From positions 30,542,366-30,606,365 of the forward strand of contig OZ024795.1 in the NCBI GenBank assembly GCA_964017045.1: a DNA stretch of 64,000 nt, written 5' to 3'. The notes below the pieces were generated by a model that saw only the letters and a list, made by a program, of their open reading frames with translations, did no database searches and had not been told where the DNA came from. The position numbers were made by a program, and so were the translations under genes. The stretch's first letter is position 1, and each line of letters starts with the position of its first letter. The stretch comes from Omphiscola glabra. Lineage: Eukaryota > Mollusca > Gastropoda > Lymnaeidae. Of this stretch, positions 1 to 12,539 are shown one piece after another.

Positions 1-334
1 TATCACATATATATCTATTTAACTCTATTTACAAAAAAATAGCACACATTTCGATACTTTGATGTGTTAATAATATTTTGGCAAAAGTCAAATAAAATAA
101 GATTAACGCAAACATATCTTCAAATCTACTTAAAGCAAATAAGATACCAATAGTTGGTCAACTCAGCATAATTATAGAATTAATAAGATATAAAGAATTT
201 AACAGCCATAAAATATGTTCCTTTCCCAAAAATTATATAGCCATCAATTTTATCGATTTTTAATCAAATTTAAAAAAACACTGATGTCATTGAGACAGTT
301 ATTAACATTTAATTCTGTCAAATCAACCAAGCTG

Positions 335-3300
335 TTAGTTAACTTGTGTCAATTTGGATGACTGAACTGTCACAAATTGATCCAAAACTTTCAGGGCCTT
401 GCCACATTCTCTGTAAAATAAAATATTTAATCATATCAATGATGCCATAATAAAAGTGTCTATAATACATAAATAGCCATGCAATTATTGGTAGGTTTGA
501 ATATATAAATGAGTGTGCAATGAGAAAAAATAATTACAATATTGAATCAAAGGAATTAATGTAGTACTAATTAGTACTTAGCTGATAAATTCCTGCAAAT
601 GTATTTTGTAAATAATGTTTTTAAAGTAATTATCTCAATAAAAAATTGTTTACAAGAGGGTCAAAGTTGTGCTAGCCAATAGTATAATCCTCTGGACACT
701 TAAAGAGACATCTCATGTAATATGCATGGGGATACATTACACCACTCACACAATTTTCCCCCTTTAAGTTCTCTATCACATAAAACATGTACAAAACATA
801 AAAGTATACATAAATTCATTAAGGACTCTCACAGGAAGTTGTTTTTTTTACAAATTCAGCCATCATCTGTAGAAAACTTAAACAATAATATGATACCGCC
901 AAACACCACCCCCCCAAACCCCTTTTTTTTTTTTACATCCTGAATTAAATGTCATTGTTAAACTAAATTTTAGCACTCTCTTATGGGTAAGCTGTCACCA
1001 TGTGCAACTATTCTCTCATACAGACGTACCTGCCTAGTGCTCCATCAAGTTTTTCTCTTTCCCTAAGGGAACGTATGATCCTCCTATCTGCAAGCTTTAG
1101 AACTCTAAATGTTCTGATTATCTGGATACATCAAGTGGCAAATGTTAATGCTATGTCTATCATTGCATTTAAATTTTTTGAAGAGATTTTAATTAAAATA
1201 TAGATATATTTCAATTTTTAAAAAGTATTTAATTTAAAGGAAAAGTTTATCTTTTAAAAAATCTTTTGAAATTTGCATTTGTCTAGTTCTTGACAAATTT
1301 TTAAAGCTTTTTCTAGTTAACAATGCTTGTAGTTTTTTAATACTCACAAATACATTACTAATATTACATTATATACTAAATTCTTTTTAATAAATCATAT
1401 AGAGCATGCAAACAAAATTTTATATCTAGATATCAAACTTTAATGAACATACCATAATCACTTCAAACTATATTTACCTAGATATGAACCAATAATAAAC
1501 ATACTATTAGTCAAACATGATCACTTGAGCCAAAATGATTTTTATACCCTGATATGAACCAATAATGAACATACCATTAGTCGAACATAATCACTTGAGT
1601 CAAGTTCAAGCATTTCCAGGAGGAGACGAATCAATTTTTCATTTTTCATTCCCAGAGTTCCCTGTAAAATAAAGAATAAAACAGAATGTAGTTTATTACA
1701 GCTAACTGTTCCTTTACTTAACATTCAGACTGAGAATTAAGCATTCTTTAAAAAAAATTTCAGCTGTAATTTTCCTTAGAGAAAACATGCCATCTTCACA
1801 CTAGTATTGAATTGGGTTCCAATGTCTTATGCTTTCAGTGACACATTCATAGGCGTCATGAAAAAAATATTTATGTTATTTCAGGTGTGGGCAAACTACG
1901 GCCTGCGGACTACATAACTGATGTTATGTGGCCCCTGAGGGCATTTAGAAATTTAAAAAATTACTTCCTGTTTTAAGTTATCTTGTTGAATTTTTTATAA
2001 AAATGTCTTTCCAAATTTCTATTTTTGTAAACAGAGCTTGACCTTCGTAATGTAATTCTCAAATGGCAAAATATATATGTGGCCCTCCAATAGCTTTTCA
2101 TTTGTCAATGTGGCACTGTGCACACAAAGTTTACCCTCCCATGTGTTATTTCTATTGTCAAAAATTATTTTATATGAACAAAAGGAAAAGTCAAATTTAA
2201 AAAATTCTGTTAGAGGTAGAACAAACATTTTTTTTTATTAATAGCAATCATCCCTAACTAAAAAATACTGAGTGCCTCCTACTCATACACAACCCTTTCC
2301 TCAACTACAAAGGCCCGCCCATCCTTACCACTGCCACAACTGCTTGAGCTCGGCTTTCTTCGTCGACATCCTCCAACTTTCTGAAATTATACAGGGGAGA
2401 TAAAGGGTGTTTGACATTGATGGCGAGATTTAATCACAAAATGTGTGCAAATGAATGTTATTATTGTTATGTTGGGCTAACATAAAGTAAATGTCAATAA
2501 TTATTAACAGATTTTTTTTAATATATTTTAATGTTATTCTCAAATGATCATTTTTTAAAACAAACATTGTTTATTTTTTATGGTATTCAATTTGTGTCTG
2601 AACATTCTTACCTTTACAACCATTTTATAACTTAATAGTTGGAGGATTTCTGTTAAATGTTACCTTAGCTATTTCTTTTTAATTTTTTTTTATTTTACAT
2701 AAACAGATTAAAAAAAAGAAACTTGAATAGGGAATTTTCTGTAAGTATCAATAACTGCAAATTTAAAAATCAAACATAATATTAAACTATCCCTAAAAAT
2801 TAAGTTTTCCATATAAATCCTTTATAAAATGTAATATTGAGCAATATGTAATATTGATCCACATGCTTTTACACCGCAGAAAAACAAAAGGAAATATTAC
2901 CCACCAAACACAATTGCGATATTTTTTTAAGAATCTCATTTGTCTGGAATTTTAGTTCATGAAATCAGTGACATCTTGCACTTGAAAATGTTGATTTGTT
3001 GGGGTTGGGGTTGTGAAGTGGGGCTGAAAATTTAAAAGAATGTGTTTTCATCGAAAACAAGACTATGTGTTTTCATCAAAAACAAGTCTATGTGCCAAGT
3101 TTCAGCTTGATAGGTTGAAAGGAAATGGGTCAATTAGCCATCTGAAGATTTTTCCAGTCTGCCAGCCAGCCACCCAGTCATGAACAAAAGCAAATTTAAA
3201 ATAAAGGATTTAAATAATGGCCTGAAATAGTTCCTTACATGATGACATTGTCACAAGCTCTTGAGAACATGCCAAGTGCAGTCAGAGATTTAGCAGCAGC

Positions 3301-6300
3301 CAGACGCACATCCTGAAAAAATACAAACATAAATCTTATTAATGAACTCCTCATAATTTAACCATATCTGCTTAAAGTATATTGAATGTCATAAATAGTT
3401 GTAATCAAATTTTCAGATGAGTATTATTTTTCTTTTAAATGCAAAGTGAGAGAAAAAAAATTAATAATTTTTTAATTTTTGTTTGAAAATATTAATTTAT
3501 TTAAGTTATTTCTTAATAACTCAGAGACATACCATGCTGGGGTCATCCCAAAGTCTCTTTTCCAAAAGTTGATATATTTTTTCATGATGCTTAATCACAT
3601 ATTCATGTTTTGGACCTTACGAAAATTAAGAATGGCTTGAATTCATTTATTGAAATGGCTTTCGGTATCAATGACAACGGTGAAATGAGGGATGAATTTT
3701 TTTAATGAAACAAAAACATTTGCAAATCTGCAAATATCCAACCCCTATCATATTTTTAAAAACTACTGAAAACATTTTTTAATCATCCCATAACTTAATA
3801 ATACTAGATACCATTTCTTACCAAGGCCAACCAGCAGATGACATGCTAAAGCTCGAAAGCTCCACACTGGCGACTCAACAAGCATATTTTCTATGTGCTG
3901 TATAACACTATCATCAGTAAAATGAAGCTGCTTCACTATAATTTCAAGGGCCTTTGTGGACAAAAAAGACAATTCAATTAAAAGATTTTATGAATAATAA
4001 AAATATGGGAGGTCATGAAGGAGCAGTTTTAGAATTTGACATCAGATCTGCCATAGATAAACACCTCTCATCTGGATCTCAAATGAAATATTACATAATA
4101 GTTATGTTTGAAAATTTAGTTTAAAACCTACAGCTCAACTGGTTACTAAATAAATGATCAACTTTCTAAGAGATTGCAATACTCATTATTATTGGGTCCA
4201 GAACATTACCAAGTATTCATATGCTTTTCTGTCCAATAACCAAAGATGTTGTGTAAAAGTGATTTTTATTTTTAAGGTCTTACATAAATATAAATGGAAC
4301 ACAAACAATAGTTGAAACTGCAGACCGACTTTAGAATATACCTTAAAATTATAAAGTGAAAATATTTCCAGTTTGCTAAAGAAGCTTGTCAATGAAAAAT
4401 TTATTTTGGTTTTAAATATTTTCTTCTTTTTTTTTTAATACACAGTTGATGTGAAATATATATAAATATAGAATTTTAAGAGGGCAACTTCCAAGATGTA
4501 ACACTCATCCTTCTTGAATTTTACTTTTTATGAACAGTGCACAAATAGAGGAGGGAGAAGAAGGGAAGACAAATAAAACGATGGGAAGATAAAATCAAAG
4601 AGTGGACGGGACTAAAACTAGTCGATGCTATGCGTAGTGCAGAAGACAGAGAGGAATGGAGAAGGATAGTTTTCATGTCATCTGTGGCGCCCCAACGGTC
4701 CAAGGACTAAGGGCTGATGATGATGAACAGGGGATCAGGAATAAATTTAAGGGTTAAAACTGGGACCTGTAATAGTAGGCATCACCAGTGGCATACTTCG
4801 GGAGGAAGGGGAGCCATATGGGAGAGGGGGGCCGAAAGCCCTGGGCAGCACTTTTGTTAATATTTTTTTACCAACATTATATATAAGATGAGTGTGGAGG
4901 GGGCTCAGTTTTTGGAGCTTTCCCCAGGTGACATTTACTCAAGGTGAGCCACATGTCACACGAGGTCTGAAAAGCCACATCCTATGTTTTGGGTATTTTG
5001 GGGGAGAGAAAGACTTCATACTTCTCACTCAAATTTACCTTCTAAGAAATTTTATATTTCTTTTTTCCTAAACAACTTAGTATAACCAAGATAAGATTAC
5101 TGAATGTAATTTCTTGCAATTTAATTCTCTCTTCTTGTAAGAAGGGGGGTGGGGTCATAAGTTGCAGGTGGAACATTTGGCTCAGGTAGGTCTCAAATTT
5201 ACATGTGGACTTATTCTTAAATATAGGAACCTTCTGTAATACAGGCTTAGAACTTACCAGTCTTTACCAAAAGAATTAAGCTTAGCTACATTACATATTG
5301 AATGTGAAACCAACCAAGTTCTAATATTAACAATGTGTACCAGAATATCTAATAAAGAATTGACAAATTAATTTCTAACAAACTGATATTGAGTCTAGAA
5401 CAAAATACAAACTGAACAGGCTGTCAGGACAAAAGGCTGCTGGAATTGCATATTGCTGATATGGTAAGCTTTGTGTCACTGGTGCAAGGTTATGTCAGAC
5501 ACAAAAGATCAACACACATCTGTTTTATTAATTTAGAAATGTTCTATAAATGTTCCCAAGCATATGTTTTTAAGCTAACTTTGCCATGTTTAATGTTGCC
5601 TGTGACTAAAGAGCTAACAAATATATTTGACCTACTTTGGCTTTGATGTGTGTGTCTTTTGAATCCTCCACAGCCTGAACAAGTCGCTTGTGAGCGTGTT
5701 CATCCTTGATACACAGCTGACCCATACAGACAGCAGCAATGAAGGAATTCATGTCATCTGGGTCAGGGTTTTGACAGATGTGACTCAGGACTTTAGCAAG
5801 TTCCGAAAATGATGGGAGAGTCTAATAAAATTCATAGTGAAAATAAAGTGTCTGTAGTGGACTCGTATTTTAATAGTTAGTTGAATTTCTCATGTGAATT
5901 TATTTACAATGCTTTATTTTTTATATTAAACTTACATTTTTTATTAATAAAAAAATTTTGAATTCTAATCTCAGGTAAGTAGTGCCATATGTTCTAGGCA
6001 AAGTGTTTGATATTTTACTCTCAAGTCTCATTTCTACTCAAGCATCTTAGTTTTGAAACTATGAGACTTTAACTGTACTTTCAAAACATTATATCAATGA
6101 CTACATTATGATTATATACTAAATATTTTGAAATGCATCTTTAAACTGTGACCACACTGAATGATTGAATATGTAAGTATGAGTGTGTTCCAAAACAGCT
6201 GTGCACTTTCTAAATTGTGTGATGAAGCTAGAAATGTTTATATAAATTTGTTTTCCTATGAATAAGTTCAAAACATAAGAATTCATTGTTATACAAATAT

Positions 6301-9300
6301 TTTACCTTGCTAATATACTGCACATTTTTACCATTGATTATGGTTTGGATCAAGTCAGCCCTGACTTCTGTGTTGCCCAGAACCAAATATTTCAAGACAC
6401 ATTCCAGGACCTCTTCATCCCAGCAGCCTGAAAATGATAAGAGTCAAGTCATTGGAAAATAAACTGAGACAGAAAAATATTAGATTATTTTGTTACATAT
6501 ACATGATAAGAAAGACGTGATCATGATAAAGGTACAATTTAATGCAACGATAAACCAATGTTCAGTCTCTTGATCATGATTTAAATAAAGTCACTTAAAG
6601 GAATTAATTAACAGTTTAAGAAATTCAAAGACACACATTTTTAAAACTTTTTTAAACAGAAAACAGAGAAACTATAATATTGAACAAATTATAAACACTA
6701 AAACTGTGGACAATAATATGCATCAATGTATGTTAGCATGTATTTTATCAATTACCGTTTCATAAATGTACATATCTGTGATAGTACACAAAACATGAAC
6801 TCACCAATGAGAATGAGAGATTTGGCAGCTTCATACCTCACTCTGTCCTCAGGATCTTTCTGTAGTCTTTCTTTCAGAGCATAAGACACCATTGTATCCC
6901 CACATCTCAGGAGCCCAAGTTGCTGACATGTCAACATTAACAGATTCAAAGTTAACATACTTTTGCACTGTGCTGAAATGTCTTCTAATATCACAATGTT
7001 AAATTATGCCTTTACATATAGAATGTGAAACCAACCAAGTTCTAATATTAACAATGTGTACCAGAATATTTTTAAGGGGTGCTGGGTAGCCGAGTGGTCT
7101 AAACTGAGCAAATCTCAAGCTGATGGTCTGGAGTTCAATGCCATGAAGTAAAAATTAAGTGGAAAACAATAATGAATGTGAGTGGAGGCAAATCATGAAC
7201 TAAATTTTTATAAAATACATCCACTTTCAGGCTTTTTAAACAAAAATAAGATTAACTTTTAGAGGATCTTGTAAATAAATCTTTGAAATGCAGCATCCAT
7301 AAGACAATACCATAATAAGCATGTAACAAACATTCATGAGACGTTTCCCATATCATACATGTTACAAACATTTTCACACTTCCACCATCTATTTCAATGT
7401 ATCAATCAACTCTAACACTTCCACCATCTATTCTCTGTAACAATCAGCTCTCACCCTTGCACCATCTATTCTTTCTTCAACCCTCTCTGACTGAAGATGG
7501 ATGTGGACAATGGTCTGAAATAACAACCAAATAAAATTAACAAACAAATATTACATTATATTTTTTTTAAATAAAAACCGTCCAACTTAAGCATCTTTAC
7601 TGAGGTGAGCTTTTACCAACCATTCATAGAATGTATAAAAAGAGTTAAAGAAAGCTAACAAGAAACGTTAAATAATAATGCAAAAATATTTCTTTGCCAT
7701 TTTCTGTCTGATATTAAATTTATTCCCAAATCAGATTTTTACAAAAGTCATTCGGTGGTGTTAGATTTTCTGGCCACAGCCAATCTTTCCTTTACATTTA
7801 CAGTAGTGATAAACTAGTACTTCATTGAAAGACATATGAATCTTTTACAAAAGTCTTGGGCATAAATGACTTTTAAATCAGCAAAACTGTTTTAAGAGAG
7901 ATCCTGATTTTCACGTCTTCAACAGCACAGAGTGAGTGAGCTAGAGACAAGGAATGTGAAATTCTCAACTACTGACAAATTATGGCCCTCAATAGTTATG
8001 TTTGGAGGGGACTGTCCTTCTTGCATCATGAAATTTGTTTTCTGTAGCCTAATGATCAGTCCAATCTCTTTACATGCGTGAGAGAGGAAATTAAATAACC
8101 ACTCCAGACCTTCTTCAGTGTGTGATCATCAGCGAACAGAATTTCACTAATTAGCACCTTTTTTACATAGGTCTTTTCAAGAAAGCAGGTGATTTTGAAC
8201 AGCCTACCGTCACATCTGGTATGAATGTACAATCCATCTTCATAGACCCTGAAGGCAAACTGAAGACGCATTAAGAAGAAAATGGAGAAGACCGTTGGTA
8301 CGGGCATGGAGCCTTGTTTCACTCAATGTTGACTGGGAATGCCTCAGAGAATGCACCATTGAAGGTTACTGTGCTGTGCATATTTTTGTGAAATGACTGT
8401 ATGATTGTGAGGAGTTGTGAGGCACAAACTATTTTATACAAGATACTGAACAGGCCACTCTGGTTTACCAAATTGAATGCCTTGGTCAGATCTATAAAAG
8501 CATTGTAAAGAAGCCTATGCTGTTCATGACACTTTTCCTACAACTGTCCACTCTTGGTCAGATCTATGAAAGCATTGTGAAGAAGCCTATGCTGTTCATG
8601 ACATTTCTGCAACTGGCCAAACAAGAATATCATGCCTATAGTTGAACGACCACATTGGAAGCCACACTAGACCACTGGTTAGATGCAGTAAGCTATACTC
8701 TGCAATCGCATATTACCTCAAGTAAAAGGCTGACCAAACTAGCTAAATAATTGTGGTTAATTCGAATTGAATGCTGCATGCCACAAAAGCTGAAAATGAA
8801 ATTGACCAGCAATATTATTATCATACAGAAAAGTGAAATATATGCGACTCTTAAACTAACCTTGACCCTCTCCCATCTAAGACCTGGGTACTGTTTGCCT
8901 CTAGAATCTGGTTTGATTAGGTTCCAAGTGCTTGTTCCTTTATGAGAAAAGTACAAATCTTAAAACCATTGATCAACATTAACTGGATATAAACACAGTG
9001 ACATATATATAAAATATGAATGATTGACTAATAAAAACCTGAGCTAAAAGAACTATCACACTGGACTATATTCTCTTACCTGATTGTAGTCTGGCCACAG
9101 CAACAGCTGCTTTTAAACTTGTTTGCAATTTTTTCCTGAAATATTAAAAAATGAGAGGATTCAATAACAATAATTTCATGTCACACACAAAACATGATTG
9201 CATAATCACAAAATACTTTTAACTATTTTAAATTTTACTCCTTAGGGAGCAAATGCCTTGAATTTGGTGATTTTTCTTTTACTAGTTTTATTAGCAACTT

Positions 9301-10854
9301 TCTATTTACTTCATATGGGAAATTAATATATATTTTGGATTTATTTAAAAATCACATGCAAAGACTTATATCCTAGGTTCAGAGATTAATAGAGAATTGA
9401 AATTCTATAAATAGCATATTCTAAAAGGTGCTACTAATCTTTCATGAGTAAGCAGGTATTATATGGTTTGAAATGTTTATGCTGAAACAAAACAAAAGAT
9501 ATATTGAAATCAATCAAAAGTTTCCACTCAATGCATTTATTGTGTAGAAAATAAACTCCCACTTGTAACATTAACACAGAAAGTTGTTGCTTAAAAAACT
9601 TTAATTTTTATATATTTTCTGTTAAAATTAAAGTAGTGGCAGTTATATCCTACCCTGAAGATTTATTATTAGTTGCTCCATCACTTTCAATCATCTTCCG
9701 GAATTTCCTTTCAAGGTGTGCTGCTCCTTGAGCAGTAGATTTGATCTTTTCTCGATAAAGAACCAGTCTAGTTTCCTCCATCAGATTGTGCTGATCAACT
9801 ATTCTCTTGGCTGGTTTTCGAGAATCAGGATCAGGTTTACAAAAGAAACTTGCAAATCTTGGAAACTCTTTATTCGGGCTCTGCATATGAAGGTCAGCAT
9901 AAATAGTATTAATTATCACTAAGAATGTGGTTTCTTGGTAATTTTTAAATAATTTTGATAAATACCTTTCATTTGTATACCAAATATATCAGTAGACAAA
10001 GTATGGAAATAGAAAAGTTAAATAGAACCCTTCCATTACCATTTTAAACTAATGGAGCATATGGCAAAGTGCTTAGGAAAATATATGGACCAACAAAGGA
10101 TGAATATGGATGGAGAATACGAACCAACCATGAATTGTACCGTCTATATCAGGATCCCACGATAGTAGCAGAAATAAAAAAGGGCAGGCTACACTGGGAA
10201 GGACACTTAGAGAGAATACCAAATGACAGAGGAGTGAAGAGGGTGCATCCCCAAAACCCCAGAGGAAAACTGCTCAAAGGCAGACCTAGGCTTGGATGAA
10301 TGGATGATGAGGAAAAAGATCTATAACAACAGGGAATCCAAGCATGGAAAAGACAAACCTTAGTTAGGTATGAGTGGAAGGAAGTAGTGAGGCCGGCCAA
10401 AGCCCTACATGGGCTGTAGCGCCACAGCGATGGATGGATGAATGGATGGAGCACATGGCAAGAAAAAATGGGCTTGTCTGACATAGTATTCACAACATGT
10501 CTTGTAAATCAAATATTTTATAATCAAATTGTATATCAAGCCACTTACAGTTCTAGTGATGGGTAGAATGGGGGGAGGTGGTATCGGCTTGGGGTAAAAA
10601 TTGTGCTGCTTAATCAAATTAGTACTACTGCGAGAGAGTTCTCTTGGTAGTGGCTGGGGATATTTGACTCTGGTTTTCTGAAGAAAAGAATTTCTTAAAG
10701 GTTTATTAATTTGTAACATTTAAAATTAAATGCAAAACACACCAATGTCGCAAATAAAAATAAAATAATGATGCACAATGATAAAACTTCAGAATCAAAT
10801 GTGTTCCTTACAATGACTATTACTTACAATTGTCACTAAACTTCCAGACTCCAT
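335..10854 (-). CDS. HEATR9: HEAT-repeat protein, HEATR9-like (16 coding exons, 530 aa)
   Basis: Coding exons, 5' to 3': 10828-10854, 10549-10677, 9654-9880, 9080-9135, 8861-8937, 8717-8773, 6805-6922, 6306-6427, 5636-5821, 3822-3951, 3533-3615, 3239-3312, 2329-2380, 1575-1661, 1030-1121 and 335-410. All junctions are GT-AG, the phases agree and the total is 1,593 nt with a TAA stop. Residues 10-52 are proline-rich and basic. Residues 53-146 are charged and probably helical. From about residue 165 to 505 runs a chain of amphipathic helix pairs typical of HEAT repeats, for example VRYEAAKSLILIG, DVRLAAAKSLTALG and SRAQAVVAVGTLG. The LRWERVK segment, the spacing to QLGLLRCGD, the short C-terminal tail and the length resemble remembered vertebrate HEATR9 (about 570 aa), but no alignment was run. 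HEATR4 is the main alternative. HEAT solenoids are usually protein-binding scaffolds; the function here is unknown. No signal peptide or membrane segment is seen. Confidence 0.75.
1441..1610. repeat. Short partial triplication around exon 14 of the HEATR9-like gene
   Basis: Related stretches occur near 1441-1457, 1483-1535 and 1553-1606, sharing the words GATATGAACCAATAAT and GAACATACCATTAG. The third copy contains the 5' splice site and the last codons of the exon at 1575-1661. The other two are decayed copies without a matching open exon. Confidence 0.6.
1882..2115 (+). mobile_element. hAT-type (Charlie-like) repeat end, partial
   Basis: The segment begins CAGGTGTGGGCAAACTACGG, which matches the general form of hAT terminal inverted repeats (CAG followed by GGGCAAACTACGGCC). 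GTGGCCC words follow at 1928 and 2080. No convincing right-hand inverted copy was found, so this is probably a truncated non-autonomous copy in the intron between coding exons 13 and 14 of the HEATR9-like gene. Confidence 0.4.
4540..4728 (+). mobile_element. 5'-truncated LINE 3' end
   Basis: One frame from about 4548 to 4710 reads as the C-terminal tail of a non-LTR retrotransposon ORF2 (GRQIKRWEDKIKEWTG, then AEDREEWRRIV), ending in TAA. It is followed by a GATGATGATGA tail. The octamer ATGAACAG occurs on both sides (near 4530 and 4722) and looks like a target-site duplication. The fragment lies in the intron between coding exons 9 and 10 of the HEATR9-like gene. Confidence 0.75.
5287..7068. 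repeat. Duplicated 55-bp segment (5287-5350 and 7012-7068)
   Basis: The two stretches share about 55 bases nearly identically, including AATGTGAAACCAACCAAG and ACAATGTGTACCAGAATAT. They lie in different introns of the HEATR9-like gene. They could be a small dispersed repeat or a duplication; nothing else identifies them. Confidence 0.6.
7077..7165 (+). mobile_element. tRNA-derived SINE head
   Basis: The stretch GGGTAGCCGAGTGGTCTAA fits a pol III A box in a Ser/Leu-type tRNA, and GGAGTTCAATGCC about 45 bases later fits a B box. The acceptor-stem halves do not pair and the T-arm is eroded, so this is not a functional tRNA gene. A tRNA-headed SINE fragment is the simplest reading. Confidence 0.5.
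8030..8690 (-). mobile_element. Decayed LINE reverse-transcriptase fragment
   Basis: Read on the minus strand, the piece contains recognisable RT blocks in order: QCGF near 8650, FIDLTK (twice), a PVPTVFSIFF block near 8290, and the catalytic-type FADDHTL near 8130. Stops and frameshifts break it. About 70 bases are tandemly duplicated inside it (8483-8530 repeated at 8553-8600, sharing CTTGGTCAGATCTAT). It sits about 30 bp from coding exon 6 of the HEATR9-like gene without overlapping it. Confidence 0.75.
10069..10449 (+). mobile_element. LINE 3' end with TGGA-repeat tail and target-site duplication
   Basis: An open stretch to 10299 encodes the C-terminal tail of a non-LTR retrotransposon (LRKIYGPTKDEYGWRIRTN, then HWEGHLERIPNDRG, then GRPRLG). 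The end is a TGGATGGATGAATGGATGG tail, typical of LINE 3' ends with short tandem repeats. Flanks ATGGAGCATATGGCAA (10052) and ATGGAGCACATGGCAA (10446) differ at one base and look like a target-site duplication. It lies in the intron between coding exons 2 and 3 of the HEATR9-like gene. Confidence 0.8.
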
Positions 10855-11155
10855 TTTGAGACCTCAAGAAAAATAAAAATTAAAGATTACTGATTTTAAA
10901 AAATTGTTTGAAAACTTTTATGTTAACTTAATCATATATTTCAACTTTTTCTTTATCTAGTACGATATTCATTTCACCAGTTCTAAAAAGCCCTAAAACT
11001 TTCAGATGTAAAAGTCCAAAATGCCATTCAAAATATTGCTATGTTTTGGTGTTTTGGATAGTTTCTTAGATGATCAGAATCAGGTCTAAGCCACTAAAGG
11101 TATGAGCAAGTAAATGAATGTAAAACAATCCCTGTGTATAATCATCATAAGCTTT

Positions 11156-11527
11156 CTGTCATCTACCAGAAATCAAACTGTCACTCTGTCTGTCTGTGGG
11201 CCAGCTATCTGATATTCATTATTGCTTGACATCTTGCTGTCAAGCTATGAAATATGATTATTCCTCTGCAAACACTGCTCACAGCTGCATGATGACCTAT
11301 TTGTCCAATATTTCCAAAAATAAAATAAATTTAGGCTTAGGGAAAGGTAAATAGTTTTGCGGAAGAAGAAAAAAATGCGAATGGTGATACTTCGATTATT
11401 ATTTTTGTTTTCATTTTATTTAAATAAAATTTGAGTGCCCTAGGTTTATTCAATTCATTCATTCATGTCATTCATTTTGATTTATCATTATCATGCTCAT
11501 AAATGTCGTTATATGTAAAGGTAAATA
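11156..11527. repeat. Dispersed repeat R1, copy 1
   Basis: This stretch is closely similar to 34139-34495. Shared words in order include GTCATCTACCAGAA, ATTATTGC(T)CGACATCTTGCTGTC, ACAGCTGCAT, TTTATTCAATTCATTCATT and GATTTATCATTATCATGC. Both copies are in the same orientation. No coding potential or terminal inverted repeat is obvious. The class is unknown; a SINE-like or non-autonomous element is possible. Confidence 0.7.
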
Positions 11528-12354
11528 ATGGAGAGAAACCTTTGTTTCTGAACTAAAACATTAATTTTGTTTGTCTAATTTTAATTACTAACAAATTAAC
11601 ACTGAATGAACTGCGATTTAATGACTCTTACTGCAAGTGTAGCTTTGTAATGATGATTTATGGATTACTTACTAATTATTAAGTATTGTTGATAATGTTG
11701 AATTTTATATAGCATCATTGTTTCACAACATATTTTTAGGTTATATATCTTTCGGTTAAGGCTTTGGCTACGGTCAAAAGTCATTTTTAACTTGCAGTTG
11801 GGTATCTGTTTTGGCATTTAAACAATCTTGTTTGTTGATATTTTTAGCAGAATATACACAAGTGTATGATATGCAACAATACATTTATTTCCAAGTGGCA
11901 ATCGTCCATTTTTGGAAATGTTTCAAATAGTTACTGCACATACTGGTAGAAACGTGAAGTGAGTATCTGTGTAACACATAATATTATATGTTTATTAGTT
12001 TTTAAATCTTTTACGAAGACAATAATTCTTTTTTTCAATTTTGATTTTTTTTAATATATTTTCTTTAGTACAGTATTGCTTTTACTCACACTGGCATTTT
12101 ATTTTATGGGGTCGGCTTATAAGCAGGACACAAACATTTCAGGATTTTCCCTGCCAAATAAGGGGATTGGCTTATAAATCAAGAGGCTTATATACAAGTA
12201 TATAAAGTAAATACCGTTTTGTGCAGGGCATATCTAATTAATTTAATGATGCTTTATTAGTTTCTTCCTTAGAAATGCTTTCCAGCTGGATTTGAATAAC
12301 TGTCAGTCCTCTACTAAGCTAAGTTGTGACTTTATTGTCTGTTATCTTGATTGT

Positions 12355-12390
12355 GTTTGCTGATGAAGGCTTTTAGCAGCAGAAAATTCC
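12355..12390 (+). ncRNA. Degenerate hammerhead-like motif (Penelope-type)
   Basis: CTGATGA (12360-12366) is followed by a weak AGGC...GCA hairpin and GAAA (12382-12385). It has the layout of the motif at 12818-12849 but imperfect pairing. It lies just downstream of the stop codon of the coiled-coil gene, about 460 bp from the better copy, a spacing compatible with the repeated ends of Penelope-like elements. Confidence 0.35.
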
Positions 12391-12539
12391 TTTTCATCAT
12401 CTTTTGTCTTTATTCAGGCTTTCACGTACTATGTCATTACTATTTCATTATTCACATGGCTTGAATGCAATCTCTACTATATTATCCTGATTAATTAAAT
12501 TTGTTGGAAATAAGTATTACATGAAAATGAATGCTAATA

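Noticed and set aside
7077..7150. tRNA gene
   Set aside because: A and B boxes are recognisable but the acceptor stem does not pair and the T-arm is eroded; treated as a SINE head.
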